From a virus, in the IMG/VR virus record IMGVR_UViG_3300047172_000080, positions 1 through 64,000 of that record: a stretch of 64,000 nt of DNA, one strand, 5' to 3'. This document shows, piece by piece, positions 41,539 through 51,932 of this stretch. Position 1 is the first letter of the stretch; the number at the start of each line of letters is the position of its first letter. Position numbers and translations under genes: made by a program. Under the pieces are notes generated by a model. That model worked only from the letters and a program-made list of their open reading frames with translations. It searched no databases and was not told the DNA's origin.

Positions 41539-44442
41539 TTATTTTACCTGTCCAATAGTAGTAGCTAATGCACCAAGGCTATCAGCGATAGCATTTTTAC
41601 CTTTACCTGTAATAGTATCTAAAATACTTTGCAGTATATCCGTAGGAGATTTTTCTTCATCCTGTTTAGTGGTTCCATCTGCTTGTAATCTATTATTAGC
41701 CGCATCATTAATTTTCTGAGTAACATCATTTAAAGATGACAACTTGGTAACTTCATCATCACTATATAATTGATTACCTTTACTATCTTTAGCACTAGCT
41801 ACTAAGGTACTTAGACTACCAGCTCCAGCTGCTGCTTTAGACAATTGATCTACTCCTCCATATTGTTTTATTAACCCCTTAATAGTTTGGTCATTAGTTA
41901 AGTCTGGAGAAGTCTTTAACATATTATCAAACTCACCCTCAAATGTTTTCTTCCATTGAGTATTAACAGCTTTTACTCTAGGAGCATCAACAGCAGAAGT
42001 AATGGATTTAGCTCCAAAATCCCCAAGCTCCCCTGAATTACCCGCGTCAATAACATCTTGATTAATAAGATCAGGATTATTCTGGAAAAATGCCTTAGCA
42101 TCTTTAGACATTGTAGATTTAGGATTAGTTAATTCCTTATTTAAGGCATCTACAGAATTAATACTACTTCCATTTAAAGCATTATAAGCTTCTTCAATTT
42201 GACTCTTAGAGGCTTTTAATTTAAGACCTGAATCTACAAATGCAGTTGATATATCTTGACCTGTAACACCTCTAGCTCCTTTACTTTTATAGTTTCTAGT
42301 CAATGTGTCAAAAGCATCTAAAGCTTTACCAGTTAAATCCTGTTGTGATTTAGTAGAGTTAGGTTGGTAATACGAAGCCTTTAAACCTCCGAAAGCCGAT
42401 TCAATTGAATTATAATCCCCATCTTGAAGTGAATTATAATAATTTTGAAATAATCCTGAACGGTCGTGTGCTAAATCTTTAGACATAGCTGTATCATCTC
42501 TAATAGATCGATCACGAATAGAATTTAAAATATTATTACGAGCAGAAGCTCCAGGAATATCATTTAAAATTGAAGATTGAATGACGGGATTATTTGCAAA
42601 TTCATTAGTTAAACCATAAGCTCCTGCTTTATCTAAATATCCCTCAACATTAGCTATTGGATCAGCTCCTCCATGTAATAAAGCATTTTGTAATCCTGTA
42701 TATGAAAGCTTAGATCCTTTTAATTGAGATTTAAAAACTGCGGTAGGAATAAAATCTGAATACGCTTGAGCCTTAGCTGCTATCTCTGGATCATTTTTAT
42801 ATCTTCCACCTAATTCAGGACGATCCAAAACTGCTGTAATATTATCACGAGGAATTCCTAAAACATTACCTATACTATTTTGTAATCCAATAACTGAACC
42901 GTAAGAACCACCTACTCCCGTTCCTGCGCTTTTATAATAATCAGCAAATATTTTATCAAGTTGAGCAGTAGCTCCTCCACCTTGTTGTTTAGCTAACCCA
43001 TAAGCTACTGCGGCCATTGTATTAGGTACACTTTGAGCACTAGTTAGTGTAGCTGCGTTTAGCTGGTTATTTATACCTTGAGAACCTCCCATTGCTCTAG
43101 AAGCATCTGGACTTAACATCGAATTCAATGCTTGAGCTTTGATGCTATTATCTAGTACAAACTGCATTGTACTACTACCCATGTACGCTAATTCAGGATG
43201 TTGAGCAGCAATATCTTGCATACTCTTATTCATATCCACAAGTGTCTTTATATTTTGACCTGTTATTCTGGCTACAGCTGCAACATCCCTACCTAATTTT
43301 TCAATCTTATCAGCACTTACTTTACTAGTAAGATCTCCACCATTAGGACCTAATACACTATTAATGGCTCCTACAAGATCACTACCCATACCCATCGCAC
43401 CGGCAATAGGTCTAAAAGCATCCAAAGCACCTTCAGAATTTTTACCAAATCCTCGATAGGCACTAGATATATTTTGTCTTCCTAACAATTGTAAATTAGC
43501 GGCACTTAAAAAGTTACCAGACATTTCTTCTTCAGAAAATCCTCTGGATTGTTGATAATTCATTCCAGCTAAAATTTGAGTACCTACCTTGGGTAAATTA
43601 CCTGCTGCGGTTGAAAAGTACGCGCCGGGATCAGCTTTAATAAGTTTTTGAAATCCTTCTGCATTAAAAACACCACTACTATCAACAAAGTTATTTTTTG
43701 CTAATGCTTGTAAATTGGAAGGTAAATTATTTAAATAATCATTTGAAACCTTAACTTTGGCTGCTGTATCTGAAGCATCTCTAATTTTTTTAATTTCACT
43801 TTGTAGATTATTTTTTAAATCATTGTTAATCCAACTATTATTAATATTGTTCATATTAAAATGACTTGGATCAACACCATATACTTTTGCTAAATCTTGA
43901 TTTCTAGAAAAGAAACTTTGAGCAGAATCTTGAATGTGCTTTTGCTGTTCAAGTATATAATTCGAATCTACTGTTCTCTTATTATACAAGATGCCTTCCA
44001 TTTGTTTAGACATCTGTTGTATCTGTAAAGGTCCTATTTGGCCCCCAGTCATACCAAAAGCACCTAAAGTAGCGCCATTTAAACCTCCGTAAAGCTGAGA
44101 TTGGGCTAACATAGGGTTAGACCCAGTTAAAAGCTTTAAAGCTTGTGCTACAGGCCCTGTGGGGTCACCCAACATCAAACCCGCACCCTGCATAAAAGGA
44201 CTTCTAGGATTAAGTCCTAAATAAGATGAAAAAGCGTTATCAGAAAAAGCATTCTTTTGAACTTGCATGTATTGACGATCTCGTTCTCGTCTTAGATAAG
44301 CGTCATAAACAGATTGATCTGCATTAACTTTTAGACGCTGATTAAAGTTACCTAATACCTGCAACAGTCTACCAAACAAGTCATCATTGCTTGTATAACC
44401 CCTCAAACCTTGATTTTTGGTATAACTATCGACGCTACTCAT
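41539..44442 (-). CDS. Tape-measure protein
   Basis: The 967-residue protein is alpha-helical and Gln/Asn/Ser/Ala-rich, with many Gly-bearing helices, and follows the frameshifted chaperone pair as tape-measure genes do. There is no transmembrane cluster and no obvious muramidase domain. At 0.15 nm per residue the length would correspond to a tail of about 145 nm, if it is fully extended. Assignment is by order, length and composition. Confidence 0.7.
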   Translation of the reverse strand: MSSVDSYTKNQGLRGYTSNDDLFGRLLQVLGNFNQRLKVNADQSVYDAYLRRERDRQYMQVQKNAFSDNAFSSYLGLNPRSPFMQGAGLMLGDPTGPVAQALKLLTGSNPMLAQSQLYGGLNGATLGAFGMTGGQIGPLQIQQMSKQMEGILYNKRTVDSNYILEQQKHIQDSAQSFFSRNQDLAKVYGVDPSHFNMNNINNSWINNDLKNNLQSEIKKIRDASDTAAKVKVSNDYLNNLPSNLQALAKNNFVDSSGVFNAEGFQKLIKADPGAYFSTAAGNLPKVGTQILAGMNYQQSRGFSEEEMSGNFLSAANLQLLGRQNISSAYRGFGKNSEGALDAFRPIAGAMGMGSDLVGAINSVLGPNGGDLTSKVSADKIEKLGRDVAAVARITGQNIKTLVDMNKSMQDIAAQHPELAYMGSSTMQFVLDNSIKAQALNSMLSPDASRAMGGSQGINNQLNAATLTSAQSVPNTMAAVAYGLAKQQGGGATAQLDKIFADYYKSAGTGVGGSYGSVIGLQNSIGNVLGIPRDNITAVLDRPELGGRYKNDPEIAAKAQAYSDFIPTAVFKSQLKGSKLSYTGLQNALLHGGADPIANVEGYLDKAGAYGLTNEFANNPVIQSSILNDIPGASARNNILNSIRDRSIRDDTAMSKDLAHDRSGLFQNYYNSLQDGDYNSIESAFGGLKASYYQPNSTKSQQDLTGKALDAFDTLTRNYKSKGARGVTGQDISTAFVDSGLKLKASKSQIEEAYNALNGSSINSVDALNKELTNPKSTMSKDAKAFFQNNPDLINQDVIDAGNSGELGDFGAKSITSAVDAPRVKAVNTQWKKTFEGEFDNMLKTSPDLTNDQTIKGLIKQYGGVDQLSKAAAGAGSLSTLVASAKDSKGNQLYSDDEVTKLSSLNDVTQKINDAANNRLQADGTTKQDEEKSPTDILQSILDTITGKGKNAIADSLGALATTIGQVK

Positions 44443-44869
44443 TTTTTACTTTTTCTTCAATGGCTACAAAACTACTTTTCTTTTTATCTTTATTAAAAAC
44501 AGAAACTAAGGACTTAAGACCGGCAGAAACTTCTTTTAACTCTTTATCTGTTAACCCTTTCTTGGTATTTTTAACAGCTTTTACCTTATCTATATTATCA
44601 TCCTTAACTAAGGAAGGAAATTTAAACCTTTGATAATCCTTGTAAGAATTTTGAGCTAAGTTAAAACCATTTATCTTAAGCTGCATTAACCCTTCAGCCA
44701 TAGCAGCGTCTCGACCAGTCTTAACGGCACATATATCACTAAGCAGCTGTTGCTCTGCAAGATACATTATTACTTCTTCACGAGAAGTATTCCAAGACGA
44801 GCGTTTTTTAAAATCAAGCCAGCCGTTAGAGAACGCTGTCCAAAGTAACCTTATTCGGCGGCTTTCCAA
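44435..44869 (-). CDS. Tail assembly chaperone, -1 frameshift extension (T part)
   Basis: The frame 44869-44435 begins TTG GAA AGC with no ATG and no ribosome-binding site, and continues the preceding 192-residue protein after a -1 slip at AAATTTT. The extension is about 144 residues, helical and basic (KDDNIDKVKAVKNTKKGL), and ends 7 bases inside the tape-measure start. This matches gpG-T-type chaperone fusions that bind the tape measure. Confidence 0.75.
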   Translation of the reverse strand: MESRRIRLLWTAFSNGWLDFKKRSSWNTSREEVIMYLAEQQLLSDICAVKTGRDAAMAEGLMQLKINGFNLAQNSYKDYQRFKFPSLVKDDNIDKVKAVKNTKKGLTDKELKEVSAGLKSLVSVFNKDKKKSSFVAIEEKVKNE

Positions 44870-45429
44870 AAATTTGGATCTATTACTGCTCGTTCAAGTT
44901 GAAACAACTTGTTTTCAAAAAGCATGAAGGATTTAATAAAAGCAGCTAATTTATAAGTACGCCAATTTTTAAATTTATCAGCCTTAGCTTTTACATAAGT
45001 ACAATAAGGTTTATCTTTATCAATTTGAAAAGTTGCTTTATCAATATCTTTAGTATCAAAAGGAAAGCCATCAATTGAATCTAACGATAAAGCTAATCTA
45101 TAAATCATGATAGTTAAAAGATAACTTTCTGTATTATTAGCGACTCCAGATATTTCATCTAGATTAATTTGTTTTAAAACATCATTATTTTGATCTACTG
45201 TGATAGAATTAAAAACAACTTTTATTTTTCCATCAAACAATAAAGATTCATCAGAAAAAACAGAGTCAGATATAAATGATTTAAAAAACTGCTCTTTATC
45301 TTTTTCTGTAATTTCTGCTTTTACATTATTACTGTCTAAAGAAATTCCTGTAGGATTCGCAAACTGTTCAGGTAATTGAATCTCAGGTTTTTCTTCTTCT
45401 TTAACTACTTCTTTTTTAGGTCTGCCCAT
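44851..45429 (-). CDS. Tail assembly chaperone, main product (G part)
   Basis: The 192-residue protein starts with MGRPKKEVVKEEEKPEIQLP and ends in RAVIDPNFWKAAE. Near its end the codons CCA AAT TTT TGG contain A AAT TTT, a canonical X XXY YYZ slippery heptamer in the zero frame. Slipping there gives the longer fusion with the following frame. Position just before the tape-measure gene is the expected one. The relation to the G/GT chaperones is by arrangement, not by sequence similarity. Confidence 0.75.
   Translation of the reverse strand: MGRPKKEVVKEEEKPEIQLPEQFANPTGISLDSNNVKAEITEKDKEQFFKSFISDSVFSDESLLFDGKIKVVFNSITVDQNNDVLKQINLDEISGVANNTESYLLTIMIYRLALSLDSIDGFPFDTKDIDKATFQIDKDKPYCTYVKAKADKFKNWRTYKLAAFIKSFMLFENKLFQLERAVIDPNFWKAAE
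44869..44875 (-). promoter_or_regulatory. Programmed -1 ribosomal frameshift site
   Basis: The minus strand has A AAT TTT at 44875-44869 in zero-frame register. A -1 shift makes the next codon TTG at 44869, exactly the frame of the downstream reading frame. The zero-frame stop is 18 bases on, at 44851. Confidence 0.75.
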
Positions 45430-45433
45430 ATGT

Positions 45434-47809
45434 TTATGTTATTTTGTATATTGGATAATTAGCTAAAGTATCTGTTGATAATAGTTTAGCTGTTGGTAAT
45501 CCGTCTGTTTTCTCTGCTAAATCTAAACCATCAGGAGTTTTTTGTAAATTAGTAAATCCAGAAGTATTGATATAAATTGAATCAAATAAATCCGATCCTG
45601 GATAAGGATATGAATCATTTACACTTTTCTCCGTCCAAGGAGTATATAACCCAGTACTTGCAAAAGCATCTTGTTGCTGAGCAATAGTTTGAGGAATAGG
45701 GTCCGTTGTACCTTTAATTTTACCGTAAGCAGCTGTAGATAAGAACTTAAACTTTAGTTTGGTAAAATCATCCTTAGTATTAAATGAATCTACGTCTTGT
45801 AAAACATTAGTAGAAATAAGAGTACTAGCTGGTGCAACTAATGATGGAATATCTAAAGCTCCTTTAATAGGATCTACATAAGGGTCATTAGGAATATAAG
45901 AAAATCCCATCCATTCTCCTTTCTGACCGAATGCTGTAGAACCTGCTCCACCTACAGCACAAAAACCAGAAGACGCTAGAATTGCTGAACCAACTGAATA
46001 TAATCCTAATAAAGTCTCAGCAGCTATTTCAATAGTGTTATTAGAACTTATTTGTATTAACGATCCTTGTTCTTGAAGAAGGTTATCAGATTTTAAAACC
46101 AAATTATTAGCTGCATATTGTAAAATATCTGTAGTGGCATAGTTATAAATACCTAAAGTTGATTTAAAGACAATACCTCCAACATTTTCAATGGCTCCAC
46201 TATTTCCTTTAGGAGTTCCTATAGAAGGAGTATTACCATTAGCTTGAAAAATAAGACCTGAATTATCAGAATAAAAATATTGAGCTAAGTCAGACTTAAA
46301 TCTGATTCCCCCGGTAGTAGAAGATAAATCTATATCATTATTCGAAGCAATCGATACAAATTGCCCAATTTTACCAATAAGATTTCTTAAAGGTTGTAGG
46401 ATTAAATCTTTAGCAGGTTGTATATAGATATTTCCGCCTTCAGAAACAATAGCTGAACCCCATGCATCTTTTAACAAAAATCCACCATTAGGCATTAAAT
46501 AAAAACCTGATAATCTAAGAGTATAAGCTGCTTGATTTTTAGCTGGTGTTTGAGGATCTACGTTACCGATATTATTAATAGGAGATTCTTTAGTGATATC
46601 TTCGTTAATAGCAAAATCTTTTTCATGTTGATTAATATTACTATAATTCAAAGTCTGCATTGTATACGCGACATAATCACGTAACTGCAAGAAATACATG
46701 AAAGGATTACCCTGCACAGTAAATGAATTATCAAATTCAAATTCTTTTTTTACAGGATAAGTAATATTTGAAGCATCGTCTCCCGTAGGATCTTCAGGAG
46801 TTCGAATACGTTGAGGAACTCTAATCCAATTTACTTTTTCAATAAACACATCTTTAATCGTTCTAAAATGTGTTCCACCATCTGTACCTAAATGAAAATT
46901 AAAAGCCCCTAAATCAGGAGTTTTTGGAAGTGTTCCATCTAAATCAGGTATATTAGTTTTATCAGGAATAGTTAAAAAAACGTTAATGAAATCACCTAAT
47001 CTACCAAGATAGCTTTTAAATCTTTCTATGGCTTTAACTCGTTCATTAGTTGTCTGGGTATAAAAATCTATAGAATCATCAGCTGTATTAATTCCTGGTT
47101 CTGTAAATGGTTTTACTGCTACATCCTGTGTACGAATAGGAAAACCGTAAGTTTCTTGAGGAATGTGCGTAGCTGCAAATTCAGCTAATAACGCTTTACC
47201 ATCATGGTATATATTATAATCCCCTAAAGCTGTCATATGTTGGAAATTATGGCTTATAATACGCACCAGATCGTCTAGGAGGTGACATTGCACCTGCGCC
47301 AGCTCTGACCCCTTAAGATGCGCCATATGCTGAAATAACGCCATCATAACGCCAAATTCATTAGCTACAACGTGATCTGCGTCGTTAACGTCAGTAGGAC
47401 GACGCATGTTTTGAAAAAGAGCTTTTCCTACATCTGTACCATATCCTTGTAGATTTCCAGAATCTACGATAGAATCACCTTGCCCTATATGACTTCGACC
47501 AGGGTAGTCTATATAACCTAAATCCGTATTAGGAGTAGCTCCAATTATGAAACATTGTGTAAACGTATTTTTATAGCACAAGACAGTCATTCCCGGTTGG
47601 GGAAGATAACAGGATTTAAAACCGAATAAATTAGCAAAACAAGAAGATAGTGGAATAGCTTGAAATCTTGTAGAAGATGTAGCTTCATTATTAATTGGGC
47701 ATACAACTACATTATAAGTTATAGGGTCTGAAGATTCTACAACAGCAGTAAATAATCCACTAAACTCTTTAGCTTTGTCGGATATCTTGGCGTTATCAAG
47801 CTTTGACAT
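45434..47809 (-). CDS. Large baseplate/spike-like virion protein
   Basis: The 791-residue protein has an N-terminal OB-like beta region (ESSDPITYNVVVCPINNEAT, then LPQPGMTVLCYKNTFTQCFI), as in baseplate spike and gp5-like proteins. A central His-rich segment (DLVRIISHNFQHMTALGDYN) and a beta-helix-like C-terminal half with regular Asn/Ile/Gly turns follow. No lysozyme motif is visible. The position between tube and chaperones supports a virion role; the exact part is uncertain. Confidence 0.5.
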   Translation of the reverse strand: MSKLDNAKISDKAKEFSGLFTAVVESSDPITYNVVVCPINNEATSSTRFQAIPLSSCFANLFGFKSCYLPQPGMTVLCYKNTFTQCFIIGATPNTDLGYIDYPGRSHIGQGDSIVDSGNLQGYGTDVGKALFQNMRRPTDVNDADHVVANEFGVMMALFQHMAHLKGSELAQVQCHLLDDLVRIISHNFQHMTALGDYNIYHDGKALLAEFAATHIPQETYGFPIRTQDVAVKPFTEPGINTADDSIDFYTQTTNERVKAIERFKSYLGRLGDFINVFLTIPDKTNIPDLDGTLPKTPDLGAFNFHLGTDGGTHFRTIKDVFIEKVNWIRVPQRIRTPEDPTGDDASNITYPVKKEFEFDNSFTVQGNPFMYFLQLRDYVAYTMQTLNYSNINQHEKDFAINEDITKESPINNIGNVDPQTPAKNQAAYTLRLSGFYLMPNGGFLLKDAWGSAIVSEGGNIYIQPAKDLILQPLRNLIGKIGQFVSIASNNDIDLSSTTGGIRFKSDLAQYFYSDNSGLIFQANGNTPSIGTPKGNSGAIENVGGIVFKSTLGIYNYATTDILQYAANNLVLKSDNLLQEQGSLIQISSNNTIEIAAETLLGLYSVGSAILASSGFCAVGGAGSTAFGQKGEWMGFSYIPNDPYVDPIKGALDIPSLVAPASTLISTNVLQDVDSFNTKDDFTKLKFKFLSTAAYGKIKGTTDPIPQTIAQQQDAFASTGLYTPWTEKSVNDSYPYPGSDLFDSIYINTSGFTNLQKTPDGLDLAEKTDGLPTAKLLSTDTLANYPIYKIT

Positions 47810-47851
47810 TTAACCAATGTAATCCCTTTTCAGGAATTTACAATATTAGAT

Positions 47852-48283
47852 TTAAGCTAAGCTTAACTGTAAGAACTCGATAGTAACAGAATCGATAACT
47901 GTCTTACCTTCAGCTTCACCAGCTAGTGAATATTGCGAAACAACACAACCGGAAGCAAGAACAGAAATACCAGCTCCACCATCGCAAGAGCCAAAGGATA
48001 CTGTAATAGAACCTGGATTACAAACATTCCAACCTGGACGAGAGAAAAGAGTTGTTGCATCATCAGTAAGTAAACGAGCAATGTTAATAGAACCTGCAGG
48101 CTGACCAGCATAAATAACAGCTTTCTGATTACCTATTGTACGTCTACGAGTAATTGGCTGAGCTACACCTATAGAAATATTAGTAGCATCAGTAACAATT
48201 CCACCCCAATTTAATATACCATTGTCTGCGGTAATAGGGGCTTCGATTGATTGTTGATTTTGGCCGAAAACGTCTGTACTCAT
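47852..48283 (-). CDS. Tail tube protein candidate
   Basis: The 143-residue protein is entirely beta-rich with a TRRRTIGNQKAVIYAG strand pair, FGSCDGG and a closing VTIEFLQLSLA strand, typical of tube subunits. It lies downstream of the sheath gene, as in myoviruses, with two small genes between. Confidence 0.6.
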   Translation of the reverse strand: MSTDVFGQNQQSIEAPITADNGILNWGGIVTDATNISIGVAQPITRRRTIGNQKAVIYAGQPAGSINIARLLTDDATTLFSRPGWNVCNPGSITVSFGSCDGGAGISVLASGCVVSQYSLAGEAEGKTVIDSVTIEFLQLSLA

Positions 48284-48349
48284 GAAAGTGTTCCTTTATT
48301 GTTATTTAATACTACTAAAATCTTTATAGTTATAGAAGCTAATTCTAAT

Positions 48350-48550
48350 TTATTTTAATCCTAGTTGCCTAACTACCTCATCAAAATTCTTATCTTCTCC
48401 TCTAGTAAGACGTATATAGCCATTCCTACTAGGTAAAAATTTAAAAAGTACCGCAGGTTCTCCGTCTTCAGTATCAATCAACATAGACTGTGCATCTTTT
48501 GTTGAAAAAAGAACAGGATTTTTAAAATCTCCTCCTATTACAACGTGCAT
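48350..48550 (-). CDS. Small hypothetical protein
   Basis: A 66-residue protein (MHVVIGGDFKNPVLFSTKDA...) with a beta/alpha layout. It overlaps the upstream gene by 13 bases. It lies in the sheath-tube interval; function unknown. Confidence 0.5.
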   Translation of the reverse strand: MHVVIGGDFKNPVLFSTKDAQSMLIDTEDGEPAVLFKFLPSRNGYIRLTRGEDKNFDEVVRQLGLK

Positions 48551-48765
48551 AATTCGCTAGCTTGTTTATTAATGTTTATTAAATGACTAATAGTATCTAA
48601 ATCTTCAACATCATAATCCAATTCATCATCAGAATATTTTTCTAAAGTTTCTTGTATATAAGGCGTATGGCAAGCATATTTCCACAAGGATAATAGATCA
48701 AAATCACTTAATCCATTATCCGTTGCGGATTTAATAAAACCTGCAATAAAGGCATCCTTATTCAT
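48538..48765 (-). CDS. Small hypothetical protein
   Basis: A 75-residue acidic helical protein (MNKDAFIAGFIKSATDNGLS...). The opening FIAGFIKSATDNGL resembles small helical proteins common in phage structural operons. It starts six bases after the sheath gene. Function unknown. Confidence 0.5.
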   Translation of the reverse strand: MNKDAFIAGFIKSATDNGLSDFDLLSLWKYACHTPYIQETLEKYSDDELDYDVEDLDTISHLININKQASELCTL

Positions 48766-48770
48766 TAACT

Positions 48771-51700
48771 TTATGCTGTTGTCGCAGATACTGTAACTGT
48801 CTGACCTACAACAAGATTAAGATTAATAATATTAAGAGGATAACCAACAACAAGCTGAACTACGATATTAACTTTATCAAGGAACGTAGCATCTTGGGCT
48901 ATAGATACAACCTGAGAACCAGGAAGTAATTGAGGACCAGCGGGAGTATCTTGATTAAGTGTTTGTAGAGTAATTAATAGCGCGTTGAGGGAATCCTTCA
49001 TCAAACGTAAGGTAAATGAATTAATGTTATATTTACCAACATAAGGCTGTAAATTAGCCTTCATTTGATAACTAACACTATCAACATTACGAGTAATTGA
49101 ATCTTCTGCAGAATTTAGATTTCCAGAAGCTTCCGCAGTTGTTAATTGCTGGCGAATATATGGAGTAGCCCCAATTGCAGTCTGAGTTAAAATAAATGCA
49201 CCATTCTCAGCTAAAGTATTAAGATTAGCATAATTGAAGTTTGTCAATGTTTCAGAAAGATCATCACATCCTAAAACTGTAGCGTTTGTTAATCCTTGAT
49301 TAGCAGGAACACCTGATGCTAATCCTGCAACTTGAGCAGCTATTAAATATCCAGGTGTAACAACGCCAGCAGACTTTGCGGTATCAGGAACAATAACTCT
49401 GACACGCCTATCATTATAAGCTCCAATTAAAGCACCTAAATTAGCTGCTTGTTCAGAAGAAGTATAATTACGTTGTAATTGGAATTTAGTACCTACTGAG
49501 ATAGGACCAGCAAGACCTACTGTAGTAACAAGTGAACTATTAGTTCTAACTTCTGCAACAGGAATTGAAGTGTAAGAAACAGTACCATTAGGATTAGAGA
49601 TAAAGTTAATAAATACATTATCTCCTGGTCTAACTCCGTCAGTTACAAATGAAGCACCAACAACACTGAATAATGAATAAGTAGTCGTAGGATTTTCTGG
49701 ATCAGCAGCTACAGTAGCTAACCAATTACTGTTATTAGGCTGTTCATTATAAAGAAGTTTAGATGAAACATTAGGAATAGATATCCAAGCGATTCTCCAA
49801 TTACCAACAGTTGAAGAACTTTGGGCATCTGCAAAAGCTACAACAGCTTCCTGAACAGTAGGATCAAAAGTCATTGGAACTAAACTATAACCTTGGCTTG
49901 CTCCACTTGTACCTGCAAGAATACCAAGTGCAGTATTAAATCCAGTAAGATCATTGCTAGCAACACTAATATAGCTTACTGAAGCACCTGCACTATTTAA
50001 TAATGCATAGTAGCACCCTTGAGCTATTGGGTTAGCAGGATCAATAGTACCGACAACAGCAGTAATCTGGCTAGAATCAGTAAATGTTCCTACTGAAGTT
50101 GAATTAGTTGGAACTAATGCACGATAAGTAACGAAAAGATTACCGGCAGTTATTGGTAACGCAACTGGAACTCCCCCAGCGACTAATAGAGGATCACTTG
50201 TTGTAATACCTGAATTAATTGTAATACCTGTAGTAGTTGGAGCATAATTTAAAGTACCATCAACGACAGAAGCAATAGGATTAACTAAATAACCTTGTTG
50301 AACTTCAGAAAGAACTACTGTAAATGTAGAAGCACTAGCAATACTAGCCGCAGGTAAGTTATCTGCAAAAACCAAACTCTTAACTGCCCCTAGTAAAGGA
50401 GCGTTAGCTGGAATATAGTATTTATCACCTAAGATAAATCCACCATTGTTAGATCCAGCTGCAAAAGCACCAGTAACTCCTAGTGTGCCAACTTGGAAAA
50501 CTGTAGAAGCAATAGGTTGAACATTAGGTGAATTATCTACATTTGATGATGTAACGCTAAGAATTGCTGCAGTGGAGGCATTAGAACCATTAGAAGCTAA
50601 TAATGGCCCACCACGAACAACAGTAAGAGTATAAACTATATTACTAGCACCAGTATATGTTCCAGCACCAGTAGGCTTAACTTGAGCAACTGTGGCACTA
50701 ACTGCTAGTGTCCAAGCATTACCAACAATAAATGTACCTGAGCCAGTTACTGTAAAGTTAACTACGTTGTTACCATTATTATCAATTGGCAATGTACCTG
50801 ACGAAATTGTTACACCAGTAACAGGAGTAAATGCTCCTGCAGCTGAACTAACTGTAAATACAGCGGCTCCTAATAATCCACCAGTTGTACAAGTGACTGT
50901 GTAGGTATCACTTAGAATTCTTTGAGTATTATATCCAACATAAGCCGTACCTGATTTAGCTACTATTGTAAGACTTCCAGGAGCTGATCCAGGACCTGAA
51001 TAAGTTGGACTACCAATAACTGAGGTGTTAATAGCTGCGTTAGCAGGATCATTATAAGTTCCACCAACTGTATAAGTTAACCCTGTAGCACCTGAAGCAA
51101 TTGAGCTACTTAAAGTAATCGAAGAAGGACTGTTATAAGCAACAATCTTGAAAGCACCTATTGTATTAATGGTAATAAAATTATTAACCATAGCTGCAGT
51201 AAATGGAGCCGTAACTGATGTAAATATGGGAGAACTAGATGTAGTTACACCATCGGTAGCAGTTGCTAAAACTGGGGCGACAACTGAAGCTAATCCACTG
51301 TTCTGTGCAACTGTATCTGCGACTAAACCTGTAACCTTAGTAGTTAATGTATTACCTAAGTTATCAGTAATAACGGCAACGTCTCCAACTTGAACATCTC
51401 TATTTGAAAGATACGAAGAACGGTTGAAACCATTTAAAGTTTGGGCAACAGTTCCTGAACCATTGGTAAATCTTAAACGATTAGGATAAGGACTACCACT
51501 AGGAGCAGTTACCAAAGCTGCTGCGGCATTTCCACTATTGCTGCTTAAACCAGTATTAGGAAGATATTGAGCTAAAACATTATCAATATTTAAAGCTACA
51601 AATGAGGTATCTACTGTAGTACCTACAGGCTGATTAGGATAAGCATAAGTAACATCAGTTTCGTATTGATATTCATTTCCTAAAGAAGGAGTTGTAGGAT

Positions 51701-51863
51701 TAACAACTGCGGTGCTAGCTTTTTCAGCTGCTACTAAATATCTAAATAAATCATATTGCGCTCCAATAACAAGAGCATTAAGAATTGGGGTACTGTCAGT
51801 AGGAGTCTGTAAAAAAGTCTGACTGACGTAAACATTTGGTGGTGTGTAAGAGGATAAAGCCAT
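48771..51863 (-). CDS. Tail sheath protein, unusually large
   Basis: The 1,030-residue protein opens with SYTPPNVYVSQTFLQTPTDS, a sheath-like start. Its C-terminal 250 residues fit the conserved sheath core: DRRVRVIVPD, then a late KYNINSFTLRLMKDSLNALL strand-helix and a final VNIVVQLVVGYPLNIINLNL strand pair. The middle (about residues 190-480) is a long Ser/Thr/Gly-rich insertion with Ig-like strands (TYTVGGTYNDPANA), making it about twice the usual length. Contraction drives tail penetration. Function is by pattern and gene order. Confidence 0.8.
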   Translation of the reverse strand: MALSSYTPPNVYVSQTFLQTPTDSTPILNALVIGAQYDLFRYLVAAEKASTAVVNPTTPSLGNEYQYETDVTYAYPNQPVGTTVDTSFVALNIDNVLAQYLPNTGLSSNSGNAAAALVTAPSGSPYPNRLRFTNGSGTVAQTLNGFNRSSYLSNRDVQVGDVAVITDNLGNTLTTKVTGLVADTVAQNSGLASVVAPVLATATDGVTTSSSPIFTSVTAPFTAAMVNNFITINTIGAFKIVAYNSPSSITLSSSIASGATGLTYTVGGTYNDPANAAINTSVIGSPTYSGPGSAPGSLTIVAKSGTAYVGYNTQRILSDTYTVTCTTGGLLGAAVFTVSSAAGAFTPVTGVTISSGTLPIDNNGNNVVNFTVTGSGTFIVGNAWTLAVSATVAQVKPTGAGTYTGASNIVYTLTVVRGGPLLASNGSNASTAAILSVTSSNVDNSPNVQPIASTVFQVGTLGVTGAFAAGSNNGGFILGDKYYIPANAPLLGAVKSLVFADNLPAASIASASTFTVVLSEVQQGYLVNPIASVVDGTLNYAPTTTGITINSGITTSDPLLVAGGVPVALPITAGNLFVTYRALVPTNSTSVGTFTDSSQITAVVGTIDPANPIAQGCYYALLNSAGASVSYISVASNDLTGFNTALGILAGTSGASQGYSLVPMTFDPTVQEAVVAFADAQSSSTVGNWRIAWISIPNVSSKLLYNEQPNNSNWLATVAADPENPTTTYSLFSVVGASFVTDGVRPGDNVFINFISNPNGTVSYTSIPVAEVRTNSSLVTTVGLAGPISVGTKFQLQRNYTSSEQAANLGALIGAYNDRRVRVIVPDTAKSAGVVTPGYLIAAQVAGLASGVPANQGLTNATVLGCDDLSETLTNFNYANLNTLAENGAFILTQTAIGATPYIRQQLTTAEASGNLNSAEDSITRNVDSVSYQMKANLQPYVGKYNINSFTLRLMKDSLNALLITLQTLNQDTPAGPQLLPGSQVVSIAQDATFLDKVNIVVQLVVGYPLNIINLNLVVGQTVTVSATTA

Positions 51864-51932
51864 AATTTGTAATTTCCTAATCGATTCTCTTAATAATAAT
51901 GGGTTACTGTATAATTTGCAATGCCTTATTTA

